The notes beneath the pieces are model-generated. The model was not told where the DNA came from and ran no database searches. It saw nothing but the letters and a program-made list of their open reading frames with translations. A stretch of DNA of 64,000 nt from Thunnus maccoyii (taxonomy: Eukaryota; Chordata; Actinopteri; Scombriformes; Scombridae): positions 24,062,501 through 24,126,500 of the forward strand of contig NC_056540.1 of assembly GCF_910596095.1 (NCBI RefSeq), in the 5' to 3' direction. Position numbers and translations under genes: made by a program. Numbering within the stretch: position 1 is the first letter of the stretch; each line of letters opens with the position of its first letter. Positions 47,947 to 59,556 of this stretch are shown piece after piece.

Positions 47947-49679
47947 ATGATCGTGTTATGGGTAACACTGCTTGTTCTTCATCAAGGTTGTAAGTATCAT
48001 CTAATTCTGTGTATTCTCCATACAATTAAGAATTTGCATGCCAACAAGATGTTTGGAGGTTCATATAGCATCTTTTTGCAATATGTATTTTCTACATCAT
48101 ACAATAATTGTTCTTTACAATGTGTATTCTATCATTTCATTTCATTCAGATACGCTGATTCCAGTGATCACGGTTCAACTTGGTGAACCTGCAACTTTGA
48201 CATGTGCTTTATCTCATGATGAGCTCAGCAGTAAAAAACTCTACTGGTACAAGCAGAGTGCTGGTGATACTCTGAAATTAATTGTGAAACTGTATGGATC
48301 TACAACACCTGAGTATGAACCAGATTTTTCTCCCTCAAGATTTGACATACATAGAGATAAGAATTTTAGTAACCTGACCATTTTGAAGACAACCCAAGAA
48401 GACGAGGGAATGTACCATTGTGGAGTTGTAGAGTGGACGAATCCTGAATGGAGTGGGACATATTTGTTAGTAAAAGGTAATAATGTGATCTATTTTTTAA
48501 CTTTAACTTTAAAGTGTCACTAAATTTCTCATTGTCATTACAATATTTAAATTTATATTTGAAATATACTTCAATATTTATATAATATACAATTTTCAAA
48601 ATGTGTGTGGAGGTCTCTAATTTTTAACGTAGTTTTGCATTGCATAGGAAACACTGAAAGGACATCAAACTATACTGTTGTTCAGTGGCCAACAGCATCT
48701 GATCCAGTCCGTCCAGGAGACTCTGTGACTCTCCAGTGTTCAATCCTCTCTGAATACAAGAACAAGACGTGTCCAGGAGTACACAGTGTTTACTGGTTCA
48801 GAGCCAGATCAAATGCATCTCATCCAGACCTCATCTACACTGACGGAAGTAGCCGTGATGAATGTAGAAATAAAACTGGCATTCACTCATCTCCAAAGAG
48901 CTGTGTCTACAGCTTCTCTAAAAACATCAGCTCCTCTGATGATGGGACTTATTACTGTGCCGTGGCCACATGTGGAGAGATATTATTTGGAAATGGAACT
49001 AAACTGGAACTCGGTATGATTTAGTGGTCAATAATGAAAGTAATACTCAAATTATGTTGATAACATCAACATTGATAAGTCTTTCTTGTTGGTTTGTTTT
49101 CTAGTGCAAACAACACATTCACTATTTATTGGAATAGTGATATTAACAGTCTGCTTGACCATTTCTGTTGCTGCAAATGTCATCTTCATCTGCAACCGAA
49201 GTCTAAGAGTACGTGAACAATATAAAGGTAAGTGTTGTAACAAACTAAATGCTTCTGTTAGATTGAACATTGACTATATTTTATCTGAATAATCAAAGAA
49301 AATGTCCACCCTAACAATTTTTATTTTATGACATTATACTCTTACTAAAAAGTCAGATTAAGTTCCTTTATCTATCAAATATTTATTCTTATGATTTCAT
49401 TCATCTTTAGGAATGGAAAGCACTATTTCAGAAGCTTGACATGACAACTTGCACCAATCGGTACATGATATTGTGAGTGAAAAAACAAAATGTGTTGTTG
49501 TTCTATTAAAGACACCGTATATATATCACTTTATTTATATAATCATTTTATTTGCTGCACAGACTGAAGCTGAAGACAAAATGAACTACGCTGCACTGAA
49601 TTTCTCAGAAAGAAAAGCAACAAGAGGAAGAAAGAAGAAAGAGTTTTCAGGGGACAGTGTGTACTCTCAAGTTAAATGA
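47947..49679 (+). CDS. nitr: NITR-F: novel immune-type receptor, tail cut by a stop codon
   Basis: Inverted relative to its neighbours. Exons: 47947-47989, 48150-48476, 48648-49013, 49105-49227, 49411-49472, and a relic tail exon 49563-49679. The V domain (CDR3-like GVVEWTNPEW), six-cysteine I domain with FGNGTKLEL, and uncharged membrane segment are intact. In exon 5 the codon that is CGA in C is TGA (49,437-49,439), giving a 295-residue product ending GMESTISEA and lacking both tail motifs. The untranslated exon 6 still encodes MNYAAL and a good SVYSQV ITIM with no further damage, so the stop looks recent. Skipping exon 5 would also end at once (GAC TGA). AATAAA is at 49,952-49,957. The product may be a tail-less surface receptor or the gene may be an early pseudogene. 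Confidence 0.82.
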
Positions 49680-50079
49680 TGATACTGTTGATAATATTGA
49701 GCACTTGCATCTGTTTGTGATTGTTTTATTGTGTTTTTTTTTTATCTTGGCTAAATATTAAATATTAACCCTTACTCAAAAAAATCACTTTATTGTTGAC
49801 ACAGCTGGGACTATCATTGTGTATAACATAGTATTGTCACCTTTCTTACACACCATCTTTATCATATCAATATTATCTTCGATTAATTGTATTAACACAA
49901 AATTTTGTGTTTGAAAATTGCTCGTCTCAATCTGAAATTACTTACTGCTGCAATAAAAATTCTTAAATGAAATGGCTCAAATGTTTTTCATGTGTAATAC
50001 TAACTGTGTTTTGAGTCTAAATATCAATTTAAAAATAAGTATCACTAAGGTAAGATATAACAAATACAGCATAATAAAT

Positions 50080-50345
50080 CTGTTTTACAGCCTCCATCTT
50101 GAAATTAGTTGTCCCAGCCACAAAATGCTTTGTCTTGTATTTTCCAGTCGTGTAGATCTGGCAATCCTGACAGTACATTATGTTTTTATCAAGGTCAAAT
50201 ACAAGCTCCTTACGACCCGATTGCCATTTGCCATTAAATGTCCTCATTTTATTCTTCACCCCTCCTTTGTTTTCATTTTTATCATCAGCCTTCCTCTTCT
50301 GCTAATTTTGTTTTTTTGCCCCATTCAAAAATCTCCACATCTTTA
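50080..50345 (-). pseudogene. Fragment encoding a TTF-type zinc finger (hAT-related)
   Basis: The minus strand encodes FNGKWQSGRKELVFDLDKN, then IMYCQDC, then KHFVAGTTNFKMEAVK. This resembles the TTF-type finger of hAT-derived proteins of the C17orf113/ZNF862 kind (W...MxCxxC...FVxGTxNFK). A possible splice donor follows (complement of CTTACC near 50,050). The frame is open for about 65 codons only, with a stop upstream. No partner exon was found, so it is a stray fragment. Confidence 0.5.
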
Positions 50346-50399
50346 GCTAACTGACCTATGAAACTCATGGATAAATCAACATCAGTGGTACAGTTTGCA

Positions 50400-50729
50400 T
50401 ACTCATGGTCTTGTGCAGTGGGTTCTACCACACGCTATGTCCAAGCCAATGGTTGTATTACACGCAGGGCTGTTGTGGTAAATAAAAGCTTGGGTAAACC
50501 CTATCTTACCATTGTCATGATATTGTGGCCGCAAGGCCTTATGGATGAATAAATGGACCATTTGGTCTCTATCTTAAAAACAAATCTTGATTCTCACACA
50601 GTCTATAGTTTTTAAGTCCGTTTATATATTTTGTCATGTCACAAACATTGATCTATATTAAACCTGCACACTATTTTCCCAAATTTTTGTGTGTAAGTGA
50701 CTAATTGGGACAACAATTTTTGAAACTGG
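50400..50729. repeat. Block shared with 36,414-36,732
   Basis: Second copy of the block next to R in the NITR-E unit. It lacks the 512-bp dispersed repeat and so preserves its empty target (GGGTTCTACCACACG). Confidence 0.65.
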
Positions 50730-51917
50730 TCCAGTATTGACCGAGAACGCTGCAGCCAGCAGCTGTAATGTGATCCAACGGGGTGATTGCGCCCCGTCAA
50801 TGCATGTCCACTAAAAGTGATTGTTTTTGTCACTGAGAGGCTCAGATTGTTATTATAAGTGTGACAACATTATGGAAAGGACTATACAGAGAAATAAAAC
50901 GTTTTTATTTACCCTTTGCTTGATCCAGTCTGTTTGTTATTGTGTCAAATCAAGTCTCACTCAAGGAGAAGTCTTGTTCTGAAATCTTGCAAGAGTTGAG
51001 TTGTCGAAATCAACTAAATATTCAGTCATGACGGAGTTGGAGAGAGGAGTGCTGGGAGGAATTTGTTGTGTTGGAGTACAGAAAGCAGAGCTTAGTGTTA
51101 TCTAAAAGATTTTCAAAGTCATGGCTGAATATTTAGCTGATTTTGATAACAACTCAACTCCAGAAGGGTTCAGAGCTGGTTGAGTCCTGGGCTTTTGACT
51201 TGCAGGGAGCATTTCTACATCCATTAATCCTCTAAAACCTACACAGACAAAGAAGCGCCTGGACATATTTTTTTCCCCAACTCTGAGCTTATTCTTTCAG
51301 TGAGTATCAAGTATTATACATCATATGATTCAGGGGAACCTACCCTTTCTTTCTGGTGCAGTGTAACGTCACCATCATGCATTACCTTTGTGTGAGAATA
51401 TCATATTTAGAAAAAAAAGAGAAAAACGCCCAGTGAAAAAACTTGTTTTGTTGAACAACTTTATAGTCAATCAGGGATTTTTTTTCAATGTGACAAGTGC
51501 TATTTAGGTGTTTTGGAGCTCCATGTCAAGTTCACTCAAATTCTGAATAATGTAAGAAAAACACCTTTTTGAAGTCTGAGTGGGCCATTTCTAAACCTGC
51601 AGAGGTGGCTGCTCAGATCTGAGGTGACCAAGTTCCTCAACATATATAGGGAACATTTCAATATATAATTCAACATACACACACATATATCTGATGTGAG
51701 AAACTCTTAACTGCAGAAGTAACCCCTGGCTATAAATCACTGAAGTAGAGTATTATCATGATTCAGAAATAAAAATCTAACATAATATTCAACTACTTAA
51801 ACAAAGAGTAAAAGCTAAAACTCTCTTCACACACTTCACTCTTCATTCTGTTTGCCAAATAATTTGTGGGTCAAAAACAAAAACAATTAGCTAAAGAAGC
51901 TACAATGGAGTACTCTC
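50730..51917. repeat. R block, internally deleted (3' flank of NITR-G)
   Basis: R sequence from CCAGTATTGACCGAGAACG runs to AAGAAAAACACC at about 51,563, then jumps to GAAGTCTGAGTGGGCCATTT (compare 22,833). The part holding the recurring minus-strand frame has been lost. The right end is interrupted by two MITEs. Confidence 0.7.
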
Positions 51918-51920
51918 TTA

Positions 51921-52671
51921 TGTTGTGTTCACACCAAACGCAAAGATAATTTTCACCTTGCGTTACTTGTGCGAGTTTGAATGCAGGAACATTTGTTTTT
52001 ATCTGCGTAATTCGCGCAAGTTTGGCTGCGGGATAATTTGTGCTTATTTGCCCCTTACAACCAGTGAGCAATGGCAGGCACCGACTAGTCCCCATCTGGA
52101 CAATGGGAGCCAGCCAGTGATGTTACTGAAGCTCAGCCTGCCTGCCAGCTCAGTCCTCCTGCTAACAACATTCATACTGACAATTATCTGTAAACACAGA
52201 CACTTATCTGTAAATAGCTCTGGTTAGGTTGAGATGTGAAAGTGAAGATAAATCAGTTTAAAAGTCAAAAAAAATAAAGTCCTCCCGCTGGTAAATGGCT
52301 CTGGATTACAGCAGAATCCGGTGTGACTAGTGTGGTGGTCCGGTGTGTGCTTATTCCTCCAGAAATCAGCAGCAGCACCACCAACGTGCTCCCCGGCTCT
52401 CTCCTCAGCAGCTGTCTGTCGGCAAGCCATGGCTGAATCCCCCGGTCCAGCCCCATGATAGGCGCGAAATTTTTGCTGAAGTTGAATATTTTCAACTCAT
52501 GCGAATACGCATATTTCGCGCCATTCGCGTCGTGTTATTCGTGCCATTCGCGCCATTCGCGTCACCTGGTGCGAATACATGTGAATTTGCGTCTATTTGC
52601 GTCTTAACATTGACTTTATATGTAATCTCAACGCGTGAAAAATTCACTTCATGTTTGGTGTGAACACAACA
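51921..52671. mobile_element. 751-bp MITE, PIF/Harbinger-like
   Basis: Terminal inverted repeats TGTTGTGTTCACACCAAAC and GTTTGGTGTGAACACAACA are near perfect. Flanks are TTA (51,918-51,920) and TTG (52,672-52,674), a 3-bp duplication with one change. Paralogous empty sites exist at 38,510-38,525 and 58,880-58,895 (CTCTCTTAG). No transposase frame. Confidence 0.75.
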
Positions 52672-52683
52672 TTGGACCTATTA

Positions 52684-53047
52684 ATCTGTATTCAGACCAA
52701 ATCAGGCGGTGCGGCAAAAATGCCAGTCCCCTCATTCATTTGAAAAGGGGTGGTGCATTTTGGCTGTGGGTGTTTTGGCCGCAGTGGTGCTGCACCGGAC
52801 TGTGGCCGGAAAGTTGAGCCCAAGTCAGCTTTTGGAGAAACACAACCTGACATAACTGCGGCTACGGTGGCCAATCACAGCCAGAGATCAGACTGATCAC
52901 AGCTGTAAACTCTGCCATGAGGGGGTACAAAGATGTTACTAGGAGGAGGGGAGGACATTTCTATTTGTTTGATAACAGCTAAAAGTAAAGTCAGACTTTA
53001 CTTTCGTCTGTCCGACTCATTTTAAAAAAGATGAGAGAAAGAGAGAG

Positions 53048-53126
<79 letters not shown>

Positions 53127-53314
53127 CTGTAGTCGAGCGAGCTGGAGAGTGAGTAAAGAGAGAGAGCACTGGTAGCAAGAACCAGATCAATAAAATGTTA
53201 TTTTCTAATTGTTTCACAGCGGTTACGTTCTAGGGGACAAATAAACACGCCCACACACCTCTGCTCAACCTTGCGGCTGTATGCTGCACCAACTGATTTG
53301 GTCTGAATACGGCC
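52684..53314. mobile_element. 631-bp MITE, PIF/Harbinger-like
   Basis: Ends ATCTGTATTCAGACCAAATC and the complement GATTTGGTCTGAATACGGCC form inverted repeats. TTA flanks both sides (52,681-52,683 and 53,315-53,317). The empty version CTATTAAGCAGGGAGG is seen at 58,899-58,914. Its inner part, including the (GA)n tract, resembles a segment in the R blocks near 17,570-17,930. Confidence 0.75.
53041..53123 (+). repeat. Compound (GT)n(GA)n microsatellite
   Basis: About 14 GT units followed by over 20 GA units, inside the MITE. R copies keep only a short GA tract at the matching place, so this tract has expanded. Confidence 0.95.
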
Positions 53315-53317
53315 TTA

Positions 53318-53984
53318 AGCAGGGAGGATGTCTGCAAGTCCATAAACAGTATTAACATTTCTTCAACTGAAATGTTCAAATAGTATTAATTGATTAATTT
53401 GATTCAAATAGGAAACCATGACTTCTTAATTTCAACATTAACACTTGATCTGGTACATGTTTTAAAGAGAAAAGAGTAGTTTGTGTTCTGTTTTGTTAAG
53501 TTTTCTTCTTTTAAACAGACACCAGGATCCAGATGATACTCTATTTCATTCTACAGTATTTATGTTATTTTATTCTGTATGTTGCCATTTATAAGTGTAC
53601 TTAATATTTTCATGTTGCTATAGTGAATGTGTTTCAGACTCAAAACACAGTTAGTATTACACATGAAAAGCATTTGAGCCATTTAGTTTAAGAATTTTTA
53701 TTGCAGCAGTAATTTCAGATTGAGACAACGAACAGTTTTCAAACATAAAATTTGTGTTAATACAATTAAAGACCAAAGATAACATTGATATGATAAAGAT
53801 GATAAAGATGATATGTAAGAAAGGCAACAATACTGTGTTATAGACTATGATAGCCCTAATTGTGTCAACAATAAAGTGATTTTTTTGAGTAAAGGTTAAT
53901 ATTTAATATTTAGCCAAGATGAAAAAAAAATACAACAAAATAATCACAAACAGATGCAAGTGCTCAATATTATCAACAGTATCA
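53318..53984. repeat. 3' flank of NITR-G
   Basis: Continuation of the unit between R and gene, matching 12,765-13,398 and 58,905-59,530. It includes the reversed AATAAA of NITR-G near 53,700. Confidence 0.6.
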
Positions 53985-55912
53985 TCATTTAACTTGAGAG
54001 TACACACAATCCTCTGAAAACTCTTTCTTCTTTCTTCCTCTTGTTGCTTTTCTTTCTGAGAAATTCAGTGCAGCGTAGTTCATTCTGTCATCAACTTCAG
54101 TCTGTGCAGCAAATAAAATGGTTATATATATAAAGTGATATATATATACGGTGCCTTTAATGGAATAACAATACATTTCATTTTGTTTTTTCACTCACAA
54201 TATCATGTACTGGTTGACGCAAGTTGTCATGTCGAGCTTCTGAAATAGTGCTTTCCATTCCTACAGATGAATGAAATCATAGGAATAAATATTTGATAGA
54301 TAAAGGAACTTAATCTGACGTCTTAGTAGAGTAGAGTATAATATCATAAATAAAAGTCGTAAAGGTGGCCATTTTCTTTGATTATTCATATAAAATATAG
54401 TCAGAGAGTTTAATGAGGTACACAAAGGAAAAACAACCTCTATTGAGAGATAAATGTTTGTCTTTTGAATGCATGTTACTGCTATTGTTCAAAAGTTCAA
54501 TAATAATATACAATATGACGTGATTTTTCTCAAGAACCTATACTGTAAAGGTTTGTCCAAACTTGAACATAAATTGTATAAATAAAGTAATATGTCATAT
54601 ATCAGAACATGTTTTCAATCTAACAGAAGCATTTAGTTTGTTACAACACTTACCTTTATATTGTTCACGTACTCTCAGACTTCGGTTGCAGATGAAGACG
54701 ACATTTGCAACAACAGAAATGGCCAAACAGACTATTAATATCACTATTCCAATAAATAGTGAATGTGTTGTTTGCACTAGAAAACAAACCAACAAGATAG
54801 ACTTATCAATGTTGATGTTATCAACATAATTTGAGTATTACTTTCACTATGAACACCATTTCATACCAAGTTCGAGTTTAGTTCCATCTCCAAATAATAT
54901 CTCTCCACATGTGGCCACAGCACAGTAATAAGTCCCATCATCAGAGGAGCTGATGTTTTTAGAGAAGCGATAGACACAGCTCTTTGGAGACGAGTGAATG
55001 CCAGTTTTCTTTCTACATTCATCACGGCTACTTCCATCAGTGTAGATGAAGTCTGGGTGAGATGCATCTGATCCGGCTCTGAACCAGTAAACACTGTATC
55101 CTCCTGGACACGTCTTGTTCTTGTATTCAGAGAGGACTGAACACTGGAGAGTCACAGAGTCTCCTGGAGGGACTGGATCAGATACTGTCGGCCACCGAAC
55201 AACAGTATAGTTTGATGTCCTTTCAGTGTTTCCTATGCAATGCAAAACTATGTTAAAAACTTGAGACCTTCACACACATTTTGAAAACTGGTATTGAAGT
55301 ATATCTCAAACATAAATTTAAGTATTGTAATGAAAATGGGAAATTTAGTGATGCTTTAAAGTTAAATAGATCAAGTTATTACCTTTTACTAACAAATATG
55401 TTCCTCTCCATACAGGAATAATCCACTCCGCGATTGCACAATGGTACATTCCCTCGTCTTCTTGGGTTGTCCTCAAAATGGTCAGGTTACTAAAATTCTT
55501 ATTGGTATTTATGTCCAATTTTGAGCGGGGAAACTCTGATCCATACTCAGGTGGTGCATTTTGATGCAGTATGACAATTAATTTCAGAGTGTCACCAGCA
55601 CTCTGCTTGTACCAGTAGAGTTGTTTAAAGCTGAACACATCATTAGGGAAAGCACATGTCAAGTTTGCAGGTTCACCAAGTTGAACTGTGATCACTGGAA
55701 CCAGCGTATCTGAATTAAGTGAAAATATAGAATACACATTGTAAATAACAATCACTGTATGATGTAGAAAATGTATTATGCAAAAAGATGATATATGAAC
55801 CTCCAAAAATCTTGTCAGCATGCAAATTCTTAATTGTATAGAGAATGCACAGAATTAGATGATACTTACATCCTTGATGAAGAACAAGCAGTGTTACCCA
55901 TAACACGATCAT
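53985..55912 (-). CDS. nitr: NITR-G: novel immune-type receptor
   Basis: 345-residue receptor; coding exons (minus): 55912-55870, 55709-55383, 55232-54867, 54776-54654, 54260-54199, 54101-53985. The V domain differs from B-F in CDR1 (PNDVFSFKQL), CDR2 (LHQNAPPEYGSEF) and CDR3 (AIAEWIIPVW) and is nearly the same as in H. The I domain has six cysteines and FGDGTKLEL (Asp for the usual Asn in the J-like motif). The membrane segment is uncharged. The tail has MNYAAL (Tyr316) and CVYSQV (Tyr341) and the normal QVK ending. The last exon resembles those of C and E (EVDDRMN) but has no transposon scar. It looks intact. Confidence 0.85.
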
Positions 55913-56048
55913 CCTGACATTGTCTCTTGTTAGGAACCTTTCTGGTATTTCACTGAGTAAAGGAGGTGATGTGACGTGGCCACGACACTGAATGTCACAC
56001 TGAGAAATGCATGTGATTGGTTGTCACAGATTCAAAGTGCACTTCCTG
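55913..56048 (-). promoter_or_regulatory. Putative promoter of NITR-G
   Basis: Minus strand: CAGGAAGTGC (56,048-56,039), a CCAAT box ending at 56,016 (104 bp from the ATG), and TGACGTGG near 55,972-55,979. It has the short ETS-CCAAT spacing, as in E and H. Confidence 0.5.
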
Positions 56049-56517
56049 TCACATTGTTCTTATCTTGGTCTTTGTGAAGCATATTTCACCTCTCATTCTT
56101 CACCATTCACTCAGTCATTTTAATGATAATCTCAAAGATTTTTGATTTTATGAATTTTGGGAACTCTTCTATTACTGCTCTCATCTTGTAGTGCTTTTCA
56201 TCTTTGGTTGGCATGTCCAGCTTCTGTCCTCACTCTGCATGTAGGTGCAAAACTCTGCAGTGAGCTAAACACACTTCTAACAGTGGTTGAAAACAGGAGT
56301 GGCCTGTGAGGATTTTACTGGAACAAACAGTGAAACTGTGAAAAAATAGTATCAGAAAAGAAATTTGATGATATTGATTACAAATCAGAAAAAGACAAGA
56401 TACAATAAACAAGTGTCAGACCAAACATACTGTAAAGACAAACTAGTACAGAAACAAGGAAACTGGATTCACAAAAGTAAACTGTTAAACTAAACATAGC
56501 ACAAAAAGTAAGGAAAA
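56049..56517. repeat. 5' flank of the NITR-G unit, empty repeat site
   Basis: Matches 62,568-63,010 closely and the flanks of B-E more loosely. At about 56,365-56,380 the site that carries the fish-wide repeat in B, C and E is uninterrupted (AAATTTGATGATATTG). Confidence 0.6.
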
Positions 56518-57388
56518 ATGTTTAGTAGATTATTTCTTTGTTGTAACAATGCTCCTTGGCTATAAATCTTATACCATTGGAAAGCCTGTTTATTTCCCTT
56601 TTAAATGGTGCCACATTTGTAAGGAACATGCATTTGTGGGATGAGCAGCAGAGCTGAGTATGTGGGTTGTGCCCATGAAAAATATGCCAAATCTTCTCTG
56701 CCAATGCCAAACAGCTTATTTTGCTGTTGCTATTGACTCTTGTTTTGAGCTTCTGGTACCCCCAGGTGCTGCCAGTCAGGTGATAGAGTAACATCTTCTG
56801 GTGGAGGCAGTGTGATGGTGTGGGGCGGCATCTCCCTCACTGGAAAAACAAGGCTTGTCATCATTGGAGGCAATCTCAATGCACAGAGATATCGAGATGA
56901 GATTCTGCAACCAGTGGCAATCCCATGTCTCCACAGTCTGGGACCGAACTCTGTCCTCTACGATGACAACGCTTGCTCCCACAGAGCGAGGTTTATCAGA
57001 GACTACCTCCAGAATTTGGGAGTGGAGAGGATGGAATGGCCTGCCAGCAGTCTTGACCTCAACCCCATTGAACACTTGTGGGATCAGCTTGGGTGTGCTG
57101 TTCGTGCCAGAGTGACCAACACAACCACGTTGACTGACTTGCGACAAATGCTGGTTGAAGAATGGGATGCCATCCCACAGCAGTGTGTGACAAGGCTGGT
57201 GACCAGCATGAGGAGGAGGTGCCAGGCTGTTGTGGCTGTGTATGGTTCTTCCACACGCTACTGAGGCTCCTGTTTGTTAAATGAATAAATTGTTAAATCA
57301 CCAATATATCTTGTTTCTTCAGACTTCAATAATCCAATCCACCAAACACCAAACAAGAGTCAATGGCAGAATAAGCTGTTTGGCATTG
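56518..57388 (+). mobile_element. Tc1-like element, deletion derivative, copy 1
   Basis: A long left terminal repeat (about 56,518-56,760; the part from GAAAGCCTGTTTATTTC at 56,580 can be checked against its inverted partner in copy 2) runs directly into the C-terminal half of a Tc1-type transposase (about 56,797-57,264). This includes MVWGGIS, the second Asp in LYDDNACSHRA and the Glu in LDLNPIEHLWD. The DNA-binding half and the first catalytic Asp are missing, so it cannot be active. The right terminal repeat is lost: the sequence departs at TTGGCATTG (57,388). Confidence 0.85.
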
Positions 57389-57984
57389 CATTTGTATTTG
57401 TATCTATAGTTGTTGAGGCAACAAAATTATTTATATTTGTATTTGTATTCAAATAAAAGTGGAAATATGCGTAAAAATCCAGTTTTTGTTTTTAGTACGC
57501 TTTTACTTTTAGGATATTAAAGTGTTAAAAGCAGTGTTACATAGGAGTTCCTCACACTGGGTCTTGAACTTGATTTTCCCAGATCATAGATGACTACACT
57601 GACTACTGAGCTAAACCAAATGCTGACGATTATTGCTTTTCACTTTTTATTTACTGCCTATTTTTTACAACCTAACTTTGTGGGGAACAACAGGTTATGG
57701 AGAGTCCCTTGTAAGCACTTTGCTTGTGTCAGTAGCTCAGCTTTATCTCTGGGGAACACCTCCAACTCAAGGAGTGATGTCCAAATGAGGAAATGTGCAT
57801 CATGTAGCAGGTGGATGTGACTCCCTCATTGAGATCTGCTGATAGACCTGACAGGGGGAGGAGAGAGACTGAGATAGCGATGTAACCGACCTGCCTGCTG
57901 GTATTTGACATGTTTATTTTCTTCTTCCCGAGAATGCGCAAGGGTGTGAAGGCCCATTCAGCGCTGCTTGCAGCTTTAATTTTC
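57389..57984. repeat. Unclassified repeat-like stretch with a reversed piece of the fish-wide repeat
   Basis: TTTGTATTTGTATCTATAG and TTGTATTTGTATTCAAATA look like the end of another dispersed element, not identified. At about 57,935-57,981 the reverse of ATTAAAGCTGCAAGCAGCG and adjoining bases forms a short inverted fragment of the family at 15,712. No gene was seen. Confidence 0.45.
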
Positions 57985-59240
57985 ATTATTATTAATATTG
58001 CTTCTCAGATTGATCATGAATAATCAGTCAAATTCTGAATAATGTAAGAAAAACATATTAAAGCAGCTGGCTCTAGAGAGCTGGTCAGTGCAGTGGATGC
58101 TGGTCTCAGTCAGAACACAGTTTAGAGAACTACACATTAACTAGCCTCTTCTAGTTATCTTACTATTAAATACAATGATACAGACTTGGCAACTCAGTCA
58201 GTGTCAGTGAGAGTGTGCCCACCTGCATTGTTATCACAACCACTGACTGTAACTGATGCTTAATATTATTTGTTATGGTTTGTTATGGTCTGAGCAGGTT
58301 GGAAGGACTGCAGCCTCTGTGGTTGCAGAGGCCAAAGGTGGGGATGTGCTTGACGAGGCTACGAGTGGGAGGCAGGGCTTTGTTCAGGCTGTTCTCAGCA
58401 GGAAAGAAGAAATAGTGACAAACGGGTTCAGTGAATTCAGACACGAAGAGCTAAATGTGGCGTGTCGGTCAAACAGGAATGTCTGACTGAAAGATGTTAG
58501 CCTGACATTCGGAGTACTTTTTCTTTTAAATTGTTGGAAAGTTTGAGGACATGAAGTATGAGTGGATCATTTCTAAACCTCCAGAGGTGGCTGTTTAGAT
58601 CTGAGGCGGTCAGGTTCCTCAACATGTATAGGGAACCTACACATAAACATGTATCTGATGTGAGAGACACTTACCTGCAGAAGTAACCCCTGGCTGTAAA
58701 TCACTGAAGTAGAGTATTATCATGATTCAGAAATAAAAATCTAAAATAAAATATTCAATTACTTAAACAAAAAGTAAAAGCTAAAAACTCTCTTCAGACA
58801 CTTTACTCTTCATTCTGTTTGCCAAAGAATTTGTGGGCCAAAACCAAAACAATGAGCTAAAGAAGCTACAATGGAGTACTCTCTTAGGGCTATTAAGCAG
58901 GGAGGATGTCTGTAGGTCCATAAACTGTATTTAAATGTCTTAAACTGAAATGTCCAAATAGTATGAATTGATCAATTTGACTCAAATATGAAACCATGAC
59001 TTCTTAATTTCCACATTAACACTTGATCTGGTACATGTTCTAAAGGGAAAAGAGTAGTTTGTGTTCTGTTTTGTTACGTTTTCTTCAGACATCAGGATCC
59101 AGATGAGACTCTGCTATTTCATTCTACAGTATTTATGTTATTTTATTCTGTTTGGTGCCAAGTTTACTTATTTTTCCATTTTGCCAAAGTGAATCTCTTT
59201 CATTCTCAAAACACAGTTAGTATTACACATAGAAAGAATT
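57985..59240. repeat. R block, diverged partial copy (3' flank of NITR-H)
   Basis: Matches 12,160-13,080 and 51,570-51,920 (GGGGATGTGCTTGACGAGG, CCATTTCTAAACCTCCAGAG style words). It provides the empty sites for both MITEs at 51.9-53.3 kb (CTCTCTTAGGGCTATTAAGC at 58,880-58,899). Confidence 0.65.
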
Positions 59241-59556
59241 TGAGCCATTTAGTTTAAGAATTTTTATTGCAACAGTAAATAATTTCAGATTGAGACAACA
59301 AACACAAAATTTTGTGTTAATACAATTAAAGAAAAAAGATAAAACTGACATGAAATAGCTGATATGTAAGAAAGGCAACAATAATATGTGATAGACTATG
59401 ATTGTTCTAAGTTTGTCAACAATTAAGTGATTTTTTTGAGTAAGGGTTAATATTTAATATTTAGCCAAGATAAAAACAAAACAAAACAAAACAATCACAA
59501 ACAGATGCAAGTGCTCAATATTATCAACAGTATCAACATTTAACTCATGAGTACAC

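Noticed and set aside
53017-53217. Frame rich in Ser-Leu and His-Thr repeats.
   Set aside because: It is only the translation of the GT/GA microsatellite.
56776-57147. Minus-strand frames of 123 codons opposite the Tc1 transposase (also 63,266-63,637).
   Set aside because: They are antisense shadows of the transposase coding region.
57540-57620. Stretch with GGGTCTTGAACT and GACTACTGAGCTAA, suggesting a tRNA-like promoter or a SINE head.
   Set aside because: The A and B boxes do not fit in proper order and spacing, and no cloverleaf could be drawn.
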